Source of the DNA: Streptomyces poonensis
GTDB lineage: Bacteria; Actinomycetota; Actinomycetes; Streptomycetales; Streptomycetaceae
DNA length: 64,000 nt
Direction of reading: 5' to 3'
Assembly: GCF_014650915.1 (NCBI RefSeq)
Contig: NZ_BMVW01000001.1
Location: 868,001 to 932,000, forward strand
Made by a program: the position numbers and the translations under genes. The notes beneath the pieces were generated by a model. That model saw only the letters and a list, made by a program, of their open reading frames with translations. It did not search any database and was not told the DNA's origin. Positions within the stretch are counted from its first letter, which is position 1, and every line of letters starts with the position of its first letter. Positions 41,508 through 49,326 of the stretch are shown here, piece by piece.

Positions 41508-42169
41508 CACATGTCCTTCTGCGTCCGCGAACGCAAATGCGTCACACCGGCGGACGTCACCGCGCGTGCACGCGGTTCTCGCTGTGGGGGTACGGCGTCG
41601 AGTGCGCCGTCGGTCTCGGGGTCCGCGCCGAGCAGCTCCGCGAGCCGCTTCAGTCCGCGGTGGGCGGCGGTGCGCACGGCACCCGGCCGTTTGCCGAGGA
41701 CCCGGGCGGCGGTCTTGGCGTCGAGGCCGACCACCACGCGCAGCACGACGGCCTCGGCCTGGTCCTGCGGGAGCCGGGAGATCAGCGACAGGGTCCGGTC
41801 CGTGGCGAGCGCCTCCATGGCCTCGCCCGCGGTGTCCGACTCGGCCGCCTGCCCGGTCAGTTCGGTCTCGTCACCGCCGATCGCGGGGCGCCGTCCGCGC
41901 ATCCGTATGTGGTCGAGGGCGCGGTTGCGGGCGATCCTGGCGGCCCAGCCCCGGAACCGGTCCGCGTCGCCGCTGAACCGCTCCAGGTCCCGGGCTATCT
42001 GCAGCCACGCCTCGGAGGCGATGTCCTCGGCGTCCGCGTCGCCGACCAGCGTCCGTACGTATCCGAGCAGTCGTGGGTGCACCGCGCGGTACACAGTCCG
42101 GAACGCGGTCTCGTCCCCGTCCTGTGCCGCAAGCACCGCGGCGGTCAGCTCCGCGTCGTCCCCCAGCAC
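41507..42169 (-). CDS. ECF sigma factor, tandem copy A
   Basis: The 220-residue ECF sigma factor has region 2 with FRTVYRAVHPRLLGYVRTLV, DAEDIASEAWLQIARDLERF and FRGWAARIARNRALDHIRMR. Region 4 starts at about residue 128 with SRLPQDQAEAVVLRVVVGLD and continues AARVLGKRPGAVRTAAHRGL, the DNA-binding helix. GTG at 42169 follows GAGGGG; a TAG just upstream in frame rules out extension. The downstream membrane protein overlaps its stop. It is closely related to the second sigma factor 760 bp upstream (42930-43538), with nearly identical region 4 recognition helices, so the two may read overlapping promoter sets. Confidence 0.92.
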   Translation of the reverse strand: MLGDDAELTAAVLAAQDGDETAFRTVYRAVHPRLLGYVRTLVGDADAEDIASEAWLQIARDLERFSGDADRFRGWAARIARNRALDHIRMRGRRPAIGGDETELTGQAAESDTAGEAMEALATDRTLSLISRLPQDQAEAVVLRVVVGLDAKTAARVLGKRPGAVRTAAHRGLKRLAELLGADPETDGALDAVPPQREPRARAVTSAGVTHLRSRTQKDM

Positions 42170-42609
42170 CGCGCGCCCCTCTTGCGCCTAAGCCGGCGCC
42201 GCTGTCGCGGACCGGATCCTCGCCGTCGTCGTTCTCCGTGGATGGCCGCGGCCTCTGGGCCGCGGGTCGTCGCGGTGGCCCTTCGCCCTCCGCAGTCCGG
42301 CGCGAATGGCACGTTACGACCTGAAACCGTTCCTCGTCCATGTTCCCCCGCCCATGTTCGTAGAACATGCAACTAACTCGTGACGCAGGGGGTGTGACAG
42401 AAACCGCACCCGCGGCGCTGTAGAGAGTACGGGTCGCCGCGCGGCCCGTGCCGCGCGACGGCCGGGGTCTCTCCTGTGGGGGGTGGCGGCCCCGGCCGTT
42501 GCCATCGGCGGGCCGGCCCGGTACCTCGTGCGTACGGGCGTTCCGCGAGCCCACCGGCTCTTCTGCCGCTCCGCGGCCCTCTCATTCCCTTCCGGTCCCG
42601 GCCTGTCGG
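42170..42609. other. 440-bp leader/promoter region of sigma copy A with a 17-bp palindrome
   Basis: No convincing gene is present. CATGTTC-GTA-GAACATG (42353-42369) is a perfect 7-bp inverted repeat with a 3-bp spacer, about 185 bp upstream of the sigma GTG. A lone CATGTTC half-site lies at 42339-42345. The minus strand also offers ATG-GAC-GAG behind GGGGGAAC near 42341, but that frame runs out of frame into the sigma gene and looks like a shadow. The palindrome is a candidate operator for an unknown regulator. Confidence 0.5.
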
Positions 42610-42933
42610 TCAGCGCGGGCGCACACCGCCGGGAGGGCGCCAGTCGTCGCGACGGCGGGTGCGGAGGGCGTGAGCCCCCTGGTCGCGCGCCGTGCGGTAG
42701 GCGGCGACGGCCCGCGCCTCGGCCGCGCGGTCGACGGCGTGGGCGCGTACGGCGGTGGTGAGGAGGACATCGAGGGCGTCCGGGAGGCGCTCGGGCGGGA
42801 CCGGGAGCGCGGGCGGAATCGGGGGCGCGGGCAGAACCGGGAAGCGCCCGGTGCCGTCGGCGTCCTGTCGTGCGTCCATGTTCGTGTCACCTCCGGCAGG
42901 CTGTGCTCCGGGCCGCCCGTCCTCGCCGCTCAC
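42610..42933 (-). CDS. Small protein coupled to ECF sigma copy B
   Basis: This 107-residue soluble protein starts with GTG at 42933 overlapping the sigma copy B stop codon (GTGA). It has a Pro-rich middle (LPAPPIPPALPVPPERLPDA) and an Ala/Arg-rich C-terminal helix (LLTTAVRAHAVDRAAEARAV, AYRTARDQGAHALRTRRRDD). There is no transmembrane segment and no recognised domain. Position alone suggests a partner or modulator of the sigma factor, comparable to the membrane protein after copy A but lacking a membrane anchor. Confidence 0.6.
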   Translation of the reverse strand: MSGEDGRPGAQPAGGDTNMDARQDADGTGRFPVLPAPPIPPALPVPPERLPDALDVLLTTAVRAHAVDRAAEARAVAAYRTARDQGAHALRTRRRDDWRPPGGVRPR

Positions 42934-43538
42934 TCCGGCTCCCCCGGTGCGCCGGTACCGTCGTCCGACACGGCCCTCTCGCCGACGCCGAGTTCACGGG
43001 CGAGGCGTCTGAGGCCCCGATGGGCGGCGGTACGGACCGCGCCGGGGCGCTTGCCGAGGACCCGTGCGGCGGCGGGCCCGTCCAGGCCGACCACCACGCG
43101 CAGCAGAACGGCCTCGGCCTGGTCGCGCGGCAGCCGGCAGACCAGCTCCAGGGCGTGCGCGGCTGACAGGGGCTCCCTGGTCCGGTCCTGGGTGCTGTCG
43201 GTGCCGGGCAGGACCGGGGCGTCGTCCACCTCCCCGGTCACGGCCCGGGGCCGTACCCGCTCCCCGCGCGGACGGTTCAGGGCCCGGCGCCGGGCGATGG
43301 TCGCGGTCCAGCCGCGGAAGCCCGCGCCGTCGCCCCTGAACCGCCCGAGGTCCCGGGCGATCTCCAGCCAGGCGTCGGCCGCGACATCCTCCGCGTCGTC
43401 CCCGACGAGGCAGCGCAGATACCCCAGCAGTCCGGGCTGCACCATCCGGTACGCCACCGCGAACGCGGCCTCGTCCCCCGCCTGTGCCCGCGCGACGGCC
43501 GCACCCAACTCCCCGTCGTACGCCGTCCACGTCCCCAC
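42930..43538 (-). CDS. ECF sigma factor, tandem copy B
   Basis: The 202-residue (or slightly longer) ECF sigma factor is paralogous to copy A: FAVAYRMVQPGLLGYLRCLV, EDVAADAWLEIARDLGRFRG and FRGWTATIARRRALNRPRGE in region 2; CRLPRDQAEAVLLRVVVGLD and ARVLGKRPGAVRTAAHRGL in region 4. The start is uncertain. GTG at 43538 gives an N-terminus like copy A. A TTG at 43583 overlaps the upstream gene's stop as TTGA and would add 15 residues (TGCDISALSGADDLV). Neither has a clear Shine-Dalgarno site. The stop overlaps the small downstream gene. Confidence 0.87.
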   Translation of the reverse strand: MGTWTAYDGELGAAVARAQAGDEAAFAVAYRMVQPGLLGYLRCLVGDDAEDVAADAWLEIARDLGRFRGDGAGFRGWTATIARRRALNRPRGERVRPRAVTGEVDDAPVLPGTDSTQDRTREPLSAAHALELVCRLPRDQAEAVLLRVVVGLDGPAAARVLGKRPGAVRTAAHRGLRRLARELGVGERAVSDDGTGAPGEPE

Positions 43539-43579
43539 GAGATCATCAGCGCCGGACAGAGCGGAAATGTCACAGCCCG

Positions 43580-44077
43580 TCAAAAACGGGACGCGGCGTC
43601 CCGGCACAGCAGCCGCAGCGACCCCTCGCCCGCGTAGCAGCGCAGTGCCTCCTCCAGGGGGTTCCACAGCCGGCCGTCCGGCGTGCGCACCCAGAGGTCG
43701 CCGCCCGCCGAGAGCCACTCGGCGCCCGTCTCCCGGACGAGCACCTCCCCCGCGTACGCGCCGAATCCGCGCAGTACGGTCTCGACGGCCGCGTACGGCG
43801 CGCCCTCCCGCCGTATCTCCTCGATCACGCGGTCGACGCGCCAGAGACTGGTCGCCGAGTAGTCGAGCCGGATCCGCGCGCCCTCGCGCAGGGTCGCGAC
43901 CGCGTCCGCCGCCCATCTCCTGGGCCTGGCCGCGGCCGTCGCCGCGTGCTGCCGGGTGCCGTGCTGCGTAGCCGTCTGCTGTGTGTTCACACTCGGAAGA
44001 GCGTCTTCCGCGCGCGCGGTGTCACACGATCTCGCGTGTCGCACGGCTCCGGCACAGAAACGTTTCAGGGCATTCAC
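43580..44077 (-). CDS. Conserved hypothetical protein
   Basis: I do not recognise the family. From about residue 50 the protein reads as a genuine globular domain of about 110 residues: RWAADAVATLREGARIRLDY, LWRVDRVIEEIRREGAPYAA, FGAYAGEVLVRETGAEWLS and GGDLWVRTPDGRLWNPLEEA. There is no signal or membrane segment. The first 50 residues are less convincing, and GTG 43990 (136 residues) may be the true start instead of GTG 44077. Its stop abuts the TTG candidate start of sigma copy B, so it may lead that operon. Confidence 0.6.
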   Translation of the reverse strand: MNALKRFCAGAVRHARSCDTARAEDALPSVNTQQTATQHGTRQHAATAAARPRRWAADAVATLREGARIRLDYSATSLWRVDRVIEEIRREGAPYAAVETVLRGFGAYAGEVLVRETGAEWLSAGGDLWVRTPDGRLWNPLEEALRCYAGEGSLRLLCRDAASRF

Positions 44078-44104
44078 CCATGCCAGTCCGCATACCCGAG
44101 GGGT

Positions 44105-44701
44105 TCACGTGCGCCCCCGGGCCCGCCGGGACACCACGGCCTGCAGGACGCGCCGCCCTTCGGCCGACACCTCGAGGGCCTGCCGCACCCCGGCCGCGCC
44201 GTGTCCGGCGAGCAGTTCCAGGACGGTGACCTGGCGTCTGAGTTCGGCCGTGACCAGCGGCGGCATGCCTTCCGTACGGCCCTCGCGGCAGTCCGTCACG
44301 GACGTGTTCCCGTCGTCCGCCACGTCGAGCAGCCGGTGGATGTCCAGCGCGGCGACGGAACAGGTGTCCGCCCACTCCCGCAGCGCACCGGCGGACCGCT
44401 CGGCGGGAACGGCGGCGAGCATACGGCGGGCGAGCAGGGCGGCCTCGGCTTCGGCTCCGGGGCCGGAGCGGGGGCCGGATACCGCTTCGGCTCCGGCTCC
44501 GGTGGCCGCGTCGCACGCGTGCCCGCGTATCTTGGCGACCCGTTCGCCCCAGCCGTCCCCGTCCTCCGCGAGGCTCGCCCACAGGGGTCTGAGCACCTCG
44601 TCGTCGCCTCCGAGCAGCGGCACGCATCGATCCAAACAAGACACTCCGGCCGCGGCCAGCCCGCGCTCGTCGGCCTGTGCGATCAGTTCCACCAGGCTCA
44701 T
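44105..44701 (-). CDS. Hypothetical protein
   Basis: This 198-residue protein of unknown family begins MSLVELIAQADERGLAAAGV behind a good GGGAGG site, which settles ATG 44701 over an ORF opening at 44899. It is mostly helical (LRPLWASLAEDGDGWGERVA, AALDIHRLLDVADDGNTSV, VTAELRRQVTVLELLAGHGA) with an Ala/Gly/Glu-rich linker near residues 75-100. No export signal or motif was recognised. It lies between two other uncharacterised minus-strand genes near the sigma cluster. Confidence 0.62.
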   Translation of the reverse strand: MSLVELIAQADERGLAAAGVSCLDRCVPLLGGDDEVLRPLWASLAEDGDGWGERVAKIRGHACDAATGAGAEAVSGPRSGPGAEAEAALLARRMLAAVPAERSAGALREWADTCSVAALDIHRLLDVADDGNTSVTDCREGRTEGMPPLVTAELRRQVTVLELLAGHGAAGVRQALEVSAEGRRVLQAVVSRRARGRT

Positions 44702-44786
44702 CACGCCTCCCTCGAACTCGTCCGACAGGGCGCCTCTGGTGCGCGGAGCCCGTGCTTCCCTTACTGCGCGGCGCGATCCGGGAGTG

Positions 44787-45314
44787 TCACAGAGGCACCA
44801 CACCGAGTCGGTCGAGCAACCGGAACAGTAGGTTTTCGGCCAGCGGAGCGGAAGGGTCCGGCTCCGTGGCCAGCACCTCCAGCACCCACTCGGGCGCAAC
44901 GCTGTGCCCGGCCTCCGCGGCCCATGCGACGGCGCGGCCGGCGGCGTCGCGCGGTTCCAGGAAGTAGTCCTCGACGGTGAGCCCGTCCTCGGTGGCGCCC
45001 AGATGCCCGGCCATGGCTCCGCGCGCGAGACACGTGGTCCAGCCGCCGCTCTCGGGGGCGGCGGCCTCCACGACCACGCAGTCGCTGTTCATGACGTAGC
45101 CGAAGAGAGCGGGCGCCCCGGTCTCGCGGGCGAGCGCGTTCATGCTGCCGACGTCACCGGAGCCGGCCGGGTCCGGATCGTTCTGGTACTCCCACACCTG
45201 CCAGCCGCCGTCCGCCGTGGTGAGCAGTGACATGCCCTCGGCTCCGGCCAGCGTGTCGAGCTCGGCGAGCGGACGCTCGCTCCTGCCGACGACGTAGTAC
45301 CCCCAGTAGCCCAT
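44787..45314 (-). CDS. Conserved hypothetical protein (MGYWGYYVV type)
   Basis: The 175-residue cytosolic protein starts MGYWGYYVVGRSERPLAELD behind GGGGAGA, a beginning shared by many small Streptomyces proteins of unknown role. The body reads like one compact domain: GWQVWEYQNDPDPAGSGDVG, APALFGYVMNSDCVVVEAAA and GLTVEDYFLEPRDAAGRAVA. It resembles the stand-alone immunity-like or SMI1-type small proteins in style, but I cannot assign a family. The preferred ATG at 45314 replaces an upstream in-frame start at 45392 that lacks an SD. Confidence 0.68.
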   Translation of the reverse strand: MGYWGYYVVGRSERPLAELDTLAGAEGMSLLTTADGGWQVWEYQNDPDPAGSGDVGSMNALARETGAPALFGYVMNSDCVVVEAAAPESGGWTTCLARGAMAGHLGATEDGLTVEDYFLEPRDAAGRAVAWAAEAGHSVAPEWVLEVLATEPDPSAPLAENLLFRLLDRLGVVPL

Positions 45315-45473
45315 CCGGTCTCCCCTGCGTGTCGGCACACCCGCGCCGAATACACCACAGCCGTACGGCTGTTCGCCCCCGGAATCGGGCACTCCGTCCG
45401 GAGGCGCCCGGTCGGTGGCCGGTCGGCGGGGGACGGACAGCGGAAGACGGGCAACGGAAGACTGTCAGCCCGT

Positions 45474-45543
45474 GACGGTCGGCCGATGACGGTCGGCCGA
45501 TGACGGTCGGCCGATGACGGTCGGCCGGTTGCGGTCAGCCGGT
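45474..45543. repeat. Five 14-nt tandem repeats
   Basis: Unit gacggtcggccgat is repeated exactly three times (45474-45515), then a one-mismatch copy (45516-45529) and a degenerate fifth (45530-45543). The array lies between the hypothetical gene starting at 45314 and the small membrane protein gene, and runs into the latter's stop codon. Confidence 0.85.
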
Positions 45544-45669
45544 GACGGGCGCGGCCGCCATCGGCGCGCCCGGACCGCCGCGCGCCTTCCGGTCCCGCAT
45601 CCGCGTCAGCGTGAACACGAGGAGCACGGCGAGCAGGGCGAGCGCGGCGGCCGCGAGGGCGTCGAGCAC
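45535..45669 (-). CDS. Possible 44-residue single-pass membrane protein
   Basis: Directly after the hexosaminidase stop (25 bp) a frame opens with GTG: a 20-residue hydrophobic helix (ALAAAALALLAVLLVFTLTR) followed by a basic segment (MRDRKARGG) and a short tail. Size, topology and spacing fit a small translated membrane protein co-transcribed with the hexosaminidase. No Shine-Dalgarno site is evident, so the call is weak. Its 3' end overlaps the 14-nt repeat array. Confidence 0.35.
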   Translation of the reverse strand: MLDALAAAALALLAVLLVFTLTRMRDRKARGGPGAPMAAAPVTG

Positions 45670-45694
45670 CTCGTACGACAGGACGCCCGGCTCT

Positions 45695-47338
45695 TCACTC
45701 CACCTGATCCGCGACCTCCTTGAACTCCGCCCACGACCGCTCCGGTTCCCCCTCGTGCCACAGCTTCTGCACCAGGGCGCGCAGCGGCAGCCGCACGCCC
45801 GCCGCCACCTGCGCCTCGGTCTGGGCGTTCTTGAGGTCGCACCAGACCGCGAAGACCCCGCCGAGGATCTGGCCGTCGTAACGCTCGGGCACGGCGGCCG
45901 TGCCGCGCAGCACGCGCGGGGTCCACTGCTCGTAGATGCGCTGTCCGGTGGGGTAGGTGAACTCGTTCGGCTCACCGAGGACGTAGTACAGGAACTCGTC
46001 GTTGTAGTTGATCACCTGGCGTCCGGCACTCAGGTACTCCCCCGGCTCCCGGGCACCGATCTCCTTGCCGGTCCAGTAGGCGACCTGGATGTCCTTCGCC
46101 GGCTGTACGTCGCTGCCGGCGAAGAAGCCGTCGTTCCAGGCGCGTGGCGTCCGGTCGTGCCCGCGCACCGTCCCGGCCCGGTCGTCCATCCAGCCCGTCG
46201 CCAGGTCGGCGACCCCGGCGCCGGATCCGTACCGCTCCCGCGCGGCGGCCGCCAGTTGCGGGTACGACGCCTCAGGGTCCGAGACGGTCAGCGCCTGGTA
46301 CTCGTCCGCGCCGACGTGCCACCGGTCGCCGGGGAACAGTTCCGCGTACTCGTTCAGCAGATCGTCGACGATGTCGGCCGCGGCGGGCTTGGAGATGTCG
46401 ACGGCGCCGGTGGTGGCCTTCCCCTGGGCGTTGCGGAGCTGGAGCTCCGGATGGGCGGCGATGACCGCGCCGAGGTGGCCGGGCGAGTCGATCTCGGGGA
46501 CGACCGTGATGTGGCGCTCGGCGGCCAGATCGACGATGCGCCGTACCTCCGCCTTGGTCAGGTGCTGCTCGGAGACGACCTCGGGGTGGGAGTCCGACTC
46601 GATGCGGAAGGCCTGGTCGTCGGAGAAGTGCAGACCGAGCTCGTTGTACTTGAGGTCGCCCAGCTCCCGTATCCGGTCCTCGATCCAGCCCGCCGTGAAG
46701 TGCTTGCGCGCGATGTCGAGCATGAACCCGCGCCGGGCCTTCGCCGGCCCGTCCCGTACGACGCCCTCGGGCGCCGTACCGCCGTCGTGCACCGCCTGCT
46801 TGAGGGTGCGCGTGCTGTAGAAGACGCCCGTCTCGGACGGCGCCGCTATGCGGACCCTCCCGTTCTGCACGGTCAGCGTGTACTCCTCCGAGCCGGAGCC
46901 GCCCTCGCCGTCGAGGGTCAGCTCGACGTCACCGTCCCGGGGAGCCGCGTCCCCGGCGTACGTCAGGCCCAGCTCCCGGGCGGTCAGCCGGCCCTCGTCG
47001 GCCAGCTCCTCGTCGTCCGTCACCACGCGGGCGCCGTCGGTGGGGCGCCAGCCGGGGCCGCGGGCGGGCGTGTGCTCACGGACGGCTGGAATCGTACGGG
47101 GCTCCTCGGACAGCGGGTACGAGCGCGACGGCGACGGGGACTCCGACGGCCCGGTACCGGTCACCGCCCCGCGCTGCGCGGGGCTCGCCCCGCCGGGCAG
47201 GCCCGTCCCGCCGCCCGGCCAGACGGTCACGGCCACCGCGACCGCCCCACCCGCCACGACGACGCCCGCGCCGAGGAGCAACCCCTTCGAGGCCGCGGAC
47301 GTCTTCCTGCGGGACACCCGGCGCTTCCCCGGGCTCAC
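45695..47338 (-). CDS. Exported GH20 beta-N-acetylhexosaminidase
   Basis: This 547-residue enzyme has an N-terminal basic stretch and hydrophobic helix (GLLLGAGVVVAGGAVAVAVT), acting as signal or anchor, then a Pro/Ser-rich spacer. An N-terminal GH20b-like domain (about 100-200) precedes the GH20 barrel: RGFMLDIARKHFTAGWIEDR near 207, LHFSDDQAFRIES, VPEIDSPGHLGAVIAAHPEL near 290 and WHVGADEYQALTVSDPEASY near 343, where Asp-Glu is the catalytic pair of substrate-assisted hydrolysis. It removes terminal GlcNAc or GalNAc from chitin oligomers or wall-derived glycans. GTG at 47338 follows GGAGAAGC. Confidence 0.93.
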   Translation of the reverse strand: MSPGKRRVSRRKTSAASKGLLLGAGVVVAGGAVAVAVTVWPGGGTGLPGGASPAQRGAVTGTGPSESPSPSRSYPLSEEPRTIPAVREHTPARGPGWRPTDGARVVTDDEELADEGRLTARELGLTYAGDAAPRDGDVELTLDGEGGSGSEEYTLTVQNGRVRIAAPSETGVFYSTRTLKQAVHDGGTAPEGVVRDGPAKARRGFMLDIARKHFTAGWIEDRIRELGDLKYNELGLHFSDDQAFRIESDSHPEVVSEQHLTKAEVRRIVDLAAERHITVVPEIDSPGHLGAVIAAHPELQLRNAQGKATTGAVDISKPAAADIVDDLLNEYAELFPGDRWHVGADEYQALTVSDPEASYPQLAAAARERYGSGAGVADLATGWMDDRAGTVRGHDRTPRAWNDGFFAGSDVQPAKDIQVAYWTGKEIGAREPGEYLSAGRQVINYNDEFLYYVLGEPNEFTYPTGQRIYEQWTPRVLRGTAAVPERYDGQILGGVFAVWCDLKNAQTEAQVAAGVRLPLRALVQKLWHEGEPERSWAEFKEVADQVE

Positions 47339-47619
47339 GACGCTTCTCCACTTCGCATTCGCCGCATGACATCCACCTCCTTCTCGAACCTACGACGCCC
47401 AACCGGTCCGGCCGTCCACCAACAGGGGCAAAACTCTGCCGTACGGGTGAATTCCGGGCATCGAACGGACAGTCCTTGACCACGCTCGATAACGTGGCGG
47501 CACATTTCACTCACCTTTCTCCGCCACCCCTCACGCACTCCACGACACACCCCACGACACACCCCACCTCTCCTCCCCTCACGTACCGTGCCGCCCCTAC
47601 CCACCGCCGAGGACCCACG

Positions 47620-48183
47620 CTGCCGTCGCACCGTCTCCACCACCTCGCCGGCCAGGTCGCCGTACCGGAGCAGACGCACACCGGCCCGGACCCCACCGCC
47701 CTGGAGCGGTTCAACGCCGCGCCCGCCCGGACCGCCGAACGCGCCCTCCTCACCTGCTGCCGCAGCCTGCGCTGGGCCCACCGCGTCGCCGCGCACCGGC
47801 CCTATCCGGATCTGGGGGCCCTGCTCGCCGCGTCCGACGAGGCGGCGTACGACCTGACGCCCGCCGATCTGGCCGAGGCGCTGGCCGGCGAGTCCCTCAC
47901 CGCGCTGCCGGAGGACGCGTACTCGGCCGCGCACACCGCGCTGAGCGCGGCGCACGCCGCATACGAAAGCCGTTTCGGACACGTGTTCGTGATCTGTCTG
48001 GACGACATCCCGCCCGCGGAGGCCCTCGACCAGGTACTGGCGGGCATCCGATCACGATTGACGAACGATCCCGAGGAGGAACTCCTCCTCACGGCGGACG
48101 AGCTGCGCCGTCTGGCGCGGGGGAGGCTGCGACGCCTTGTCCGGGAACCCCTGTTCCCGCCGGCACCGCAGTGCGCTTCTTGA
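47620..48183 (+). CDS. OHCU decarboxylase family protein, possible CTG start
   Basis: The 187-residue protein resembles 2-oxo-4-hydroxy-4-carboxy-5-ureidoimidazoline decarboxylase (PF09349), which completes urate breakdown to allantoin: PTALERFNAAPARTAERALL, CCRSLRWAHRVAAHRPYPDL, YDLTPADLAEALAGES and YESRFGHVFVICLDD. The conserved region begins right after CTGCCGTCG at 47620, which has GAGGAC six bases upstream. The only earlier ATG/GTG/TTG in-frame codons (TTG 47476, GTG 47491) would add a Thr/His/Pro-rich leader encoded by short repeats. I therefore place the start at CTG 47620, with low certainty. No uricase or HIU hydrolase gene is adjacent; sdhC follows. Confidence 0.75.
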   Translation: MPSHRLHHLAGQVAVPEQTHTGPDPTALERFNAAPARTAERALLTCCRSLRWAHRVAAHRPYPDLGALLAASDEAAYDLTPADLAEALAGESLTALPEDAYSAAHTALSAAHAAYESRFGHVFVICLDDIPPAEALDQVLAGIRSRLTNDPEEELLLTADELRRLARGRLRRLVREPLFPPAPQCAS

Positions 48184-48413
48184 CGTCCTGCACGGATACC
48201 GCGTCCGGACCCTAATCGGGCATTAGCATGCATTCCATCCCGGACGCCACCCCACGTAGTCCGTCCGTGCCTGTTTGATCACATCGGTAGGCCCACCGTA
48301 AGCGTTCCGACAACACGTCGCTACGATGTCGGGGGCCGGTGGACCGTACCCGGCCGGGCCCGTCCGACGCCGAAGCCGGCAGGCCCCAATCCCCGCTCCC
48401 GGAAGGTAATTCC

Positions 48414-48794
48414 GTGCCGGCTGGAACGCTGTACCGCGGCCGGGAAGGAATGTGGTCCTGGGTGGCTCACCGAGTCACCGGCGTCCTCATCTTCTTCTTC
48501 CTGTTCGTACACGTGCTGGACACCGCTCTCGTGCGTGTCTCCCCCGAGGCCTACGACACGGTCGTGGCCACGTACAAGACGCCCGTCGTCGCGCTGCTGG
48601 AGTACGGCCTCGTGGCCGCCATCCTCTTCCACGCGCTGAACGGCCTGCGCGTCATCGCCGTCGACTTCTGGTCCCAGGGACCGCGCTACCAGAAGCAGAT
48701 GCTCTGGACCGTCGTCGGCATCTGGCTCGTGCTGATGATCGGGGCGCTGTACCCCGTGCTCGGCCACGCCGTCCGTGAAGTGTTCGGGAGCTGA
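48414..48794 (+). CDS. sdhC: Succinate dehydrogenase cytochrome b subunit
   Basis: This 126-residue membrane anchor of complex II has three transmembrane helices. MWSWVAHRVTGVLIFFFLFV and HVLDTALVRV carry the Ser/Arg-type quinone and heme-ligand region of SdhC. LLEYGLVAAILFHALNGLRV contributes the second conserved His. GTG at 48414 follows GGAAGG; an ORF start at 48339 lacks an SD. It opens the sdhCDAB operon. The roughly 230-bp upstream gap holds the promoter and a CTAAT-CGGGC-ATTAG inverted repeat (48212-48226). Confidence 0.94.
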   Translation: MPAGTLYRGREGMWSWVAHRVTGVLIFFFLFVHVLDTALVRVSPEAYDTVVATYKTPVVALLEYGLVAAILFHALNGLRVIAVDFWSQGPRYQKQMLWTVVGIWLVLMIGALYPVLGHAVREVFGS

Positions 48795-48799
48795 GGCCG

Positions 48800-49291
48800 A
48801 TGTCCACCACTGAGACCACCGCATCCGGCGTCGGCCCCGTCGAGAGCGCGGGCGACCCGCGGCCGTACGGCGTCGACAACCCGGCTCCCGTCATCGAGCC
48901 GCCGCGCAAGCGCACCAAGAAGACCCCGAAGTCGACCCGCGGCAACTTCGAGATGGTCGCATGGCTCTTCATGCGCCTGTCCGGCATCGTCCTGGTCGTC
49001 CTGGTCATCGGCCACCTGCTGATCCAGCTCGTCCTCGACGGCGGCGTCTCCAAGATCGGCTTCGCGTTCGTCGCGGGCCGCTGGGCGTCCCCGTGGTGGC
49101 AGGCCTGGGACCTCGCGATGCTGTGGCTGGCGATGCTGCACGGCGCGAACGGCCTGCGCACGGTCATCAACGACTACGCGGAGCGCGCGAACACCCGGCT
49201 GTGGCTGAAGGCCCTGCTCTACACCGCCACGGTGTTCACCATCCTGCTGGGCACGCTGGTGATCTTCACCTTCGACCCGAACATCCGCTAG
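48800..49291 (+). CDS. sdhD: Succinate dehydrogenase hydrophobic membrane anchor subunit
   Basis: This 163-residue protein starts 5 bp after sdhC. A soluble N-terminal arm of about 45 residues ends with Lys-rich [17 protein letters not shown]. Three transmembrane helices follow: [20 protein letters not shown] (Arg-Ser and His positions of the SdhD family), [20 protein letters not shown] and [20 protein letters not shown]. It anchors SdhAB and forms the quinone site together with SdhC. Confidence 0.94.
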   Translation: MSTTETTASGVGPVESAGDPRPYGVDNPAPVIEPPRKRTKKTPKSTRGNFEMVAWLFMRLSGIVLVVLVIGHLLIQLVLDGGVSKIGFAFVAGRWASPWWQAWDLAMLWLAMLHGANGLRTVINDYAERANTRLWLKALLYTATVFTILLGTLVIFTFDPNIR

Positions 49292-49326
49292 GCCCCGGGT
49301 CACAAGGGACAGAGGTTAATTTCCTG

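Noticed and set aside
41871..42341. Minus-strand frame beginning MDEERFQVV with a GGGGGAAC site
   Set aside because: Runs into the sigma gene out of frame and soon becomes Arg/Gly-rich; no support as an independent protein.
42353..42369. LexA/SOS-box interpretation of CATGTTCGTAGAACATG
   Set aside because: Actinobacterial SOS boxes read CGAAC-N4-GTTCG; orientation of the half-sites and the spacer here do not fit, so only a generic operator is proposed.
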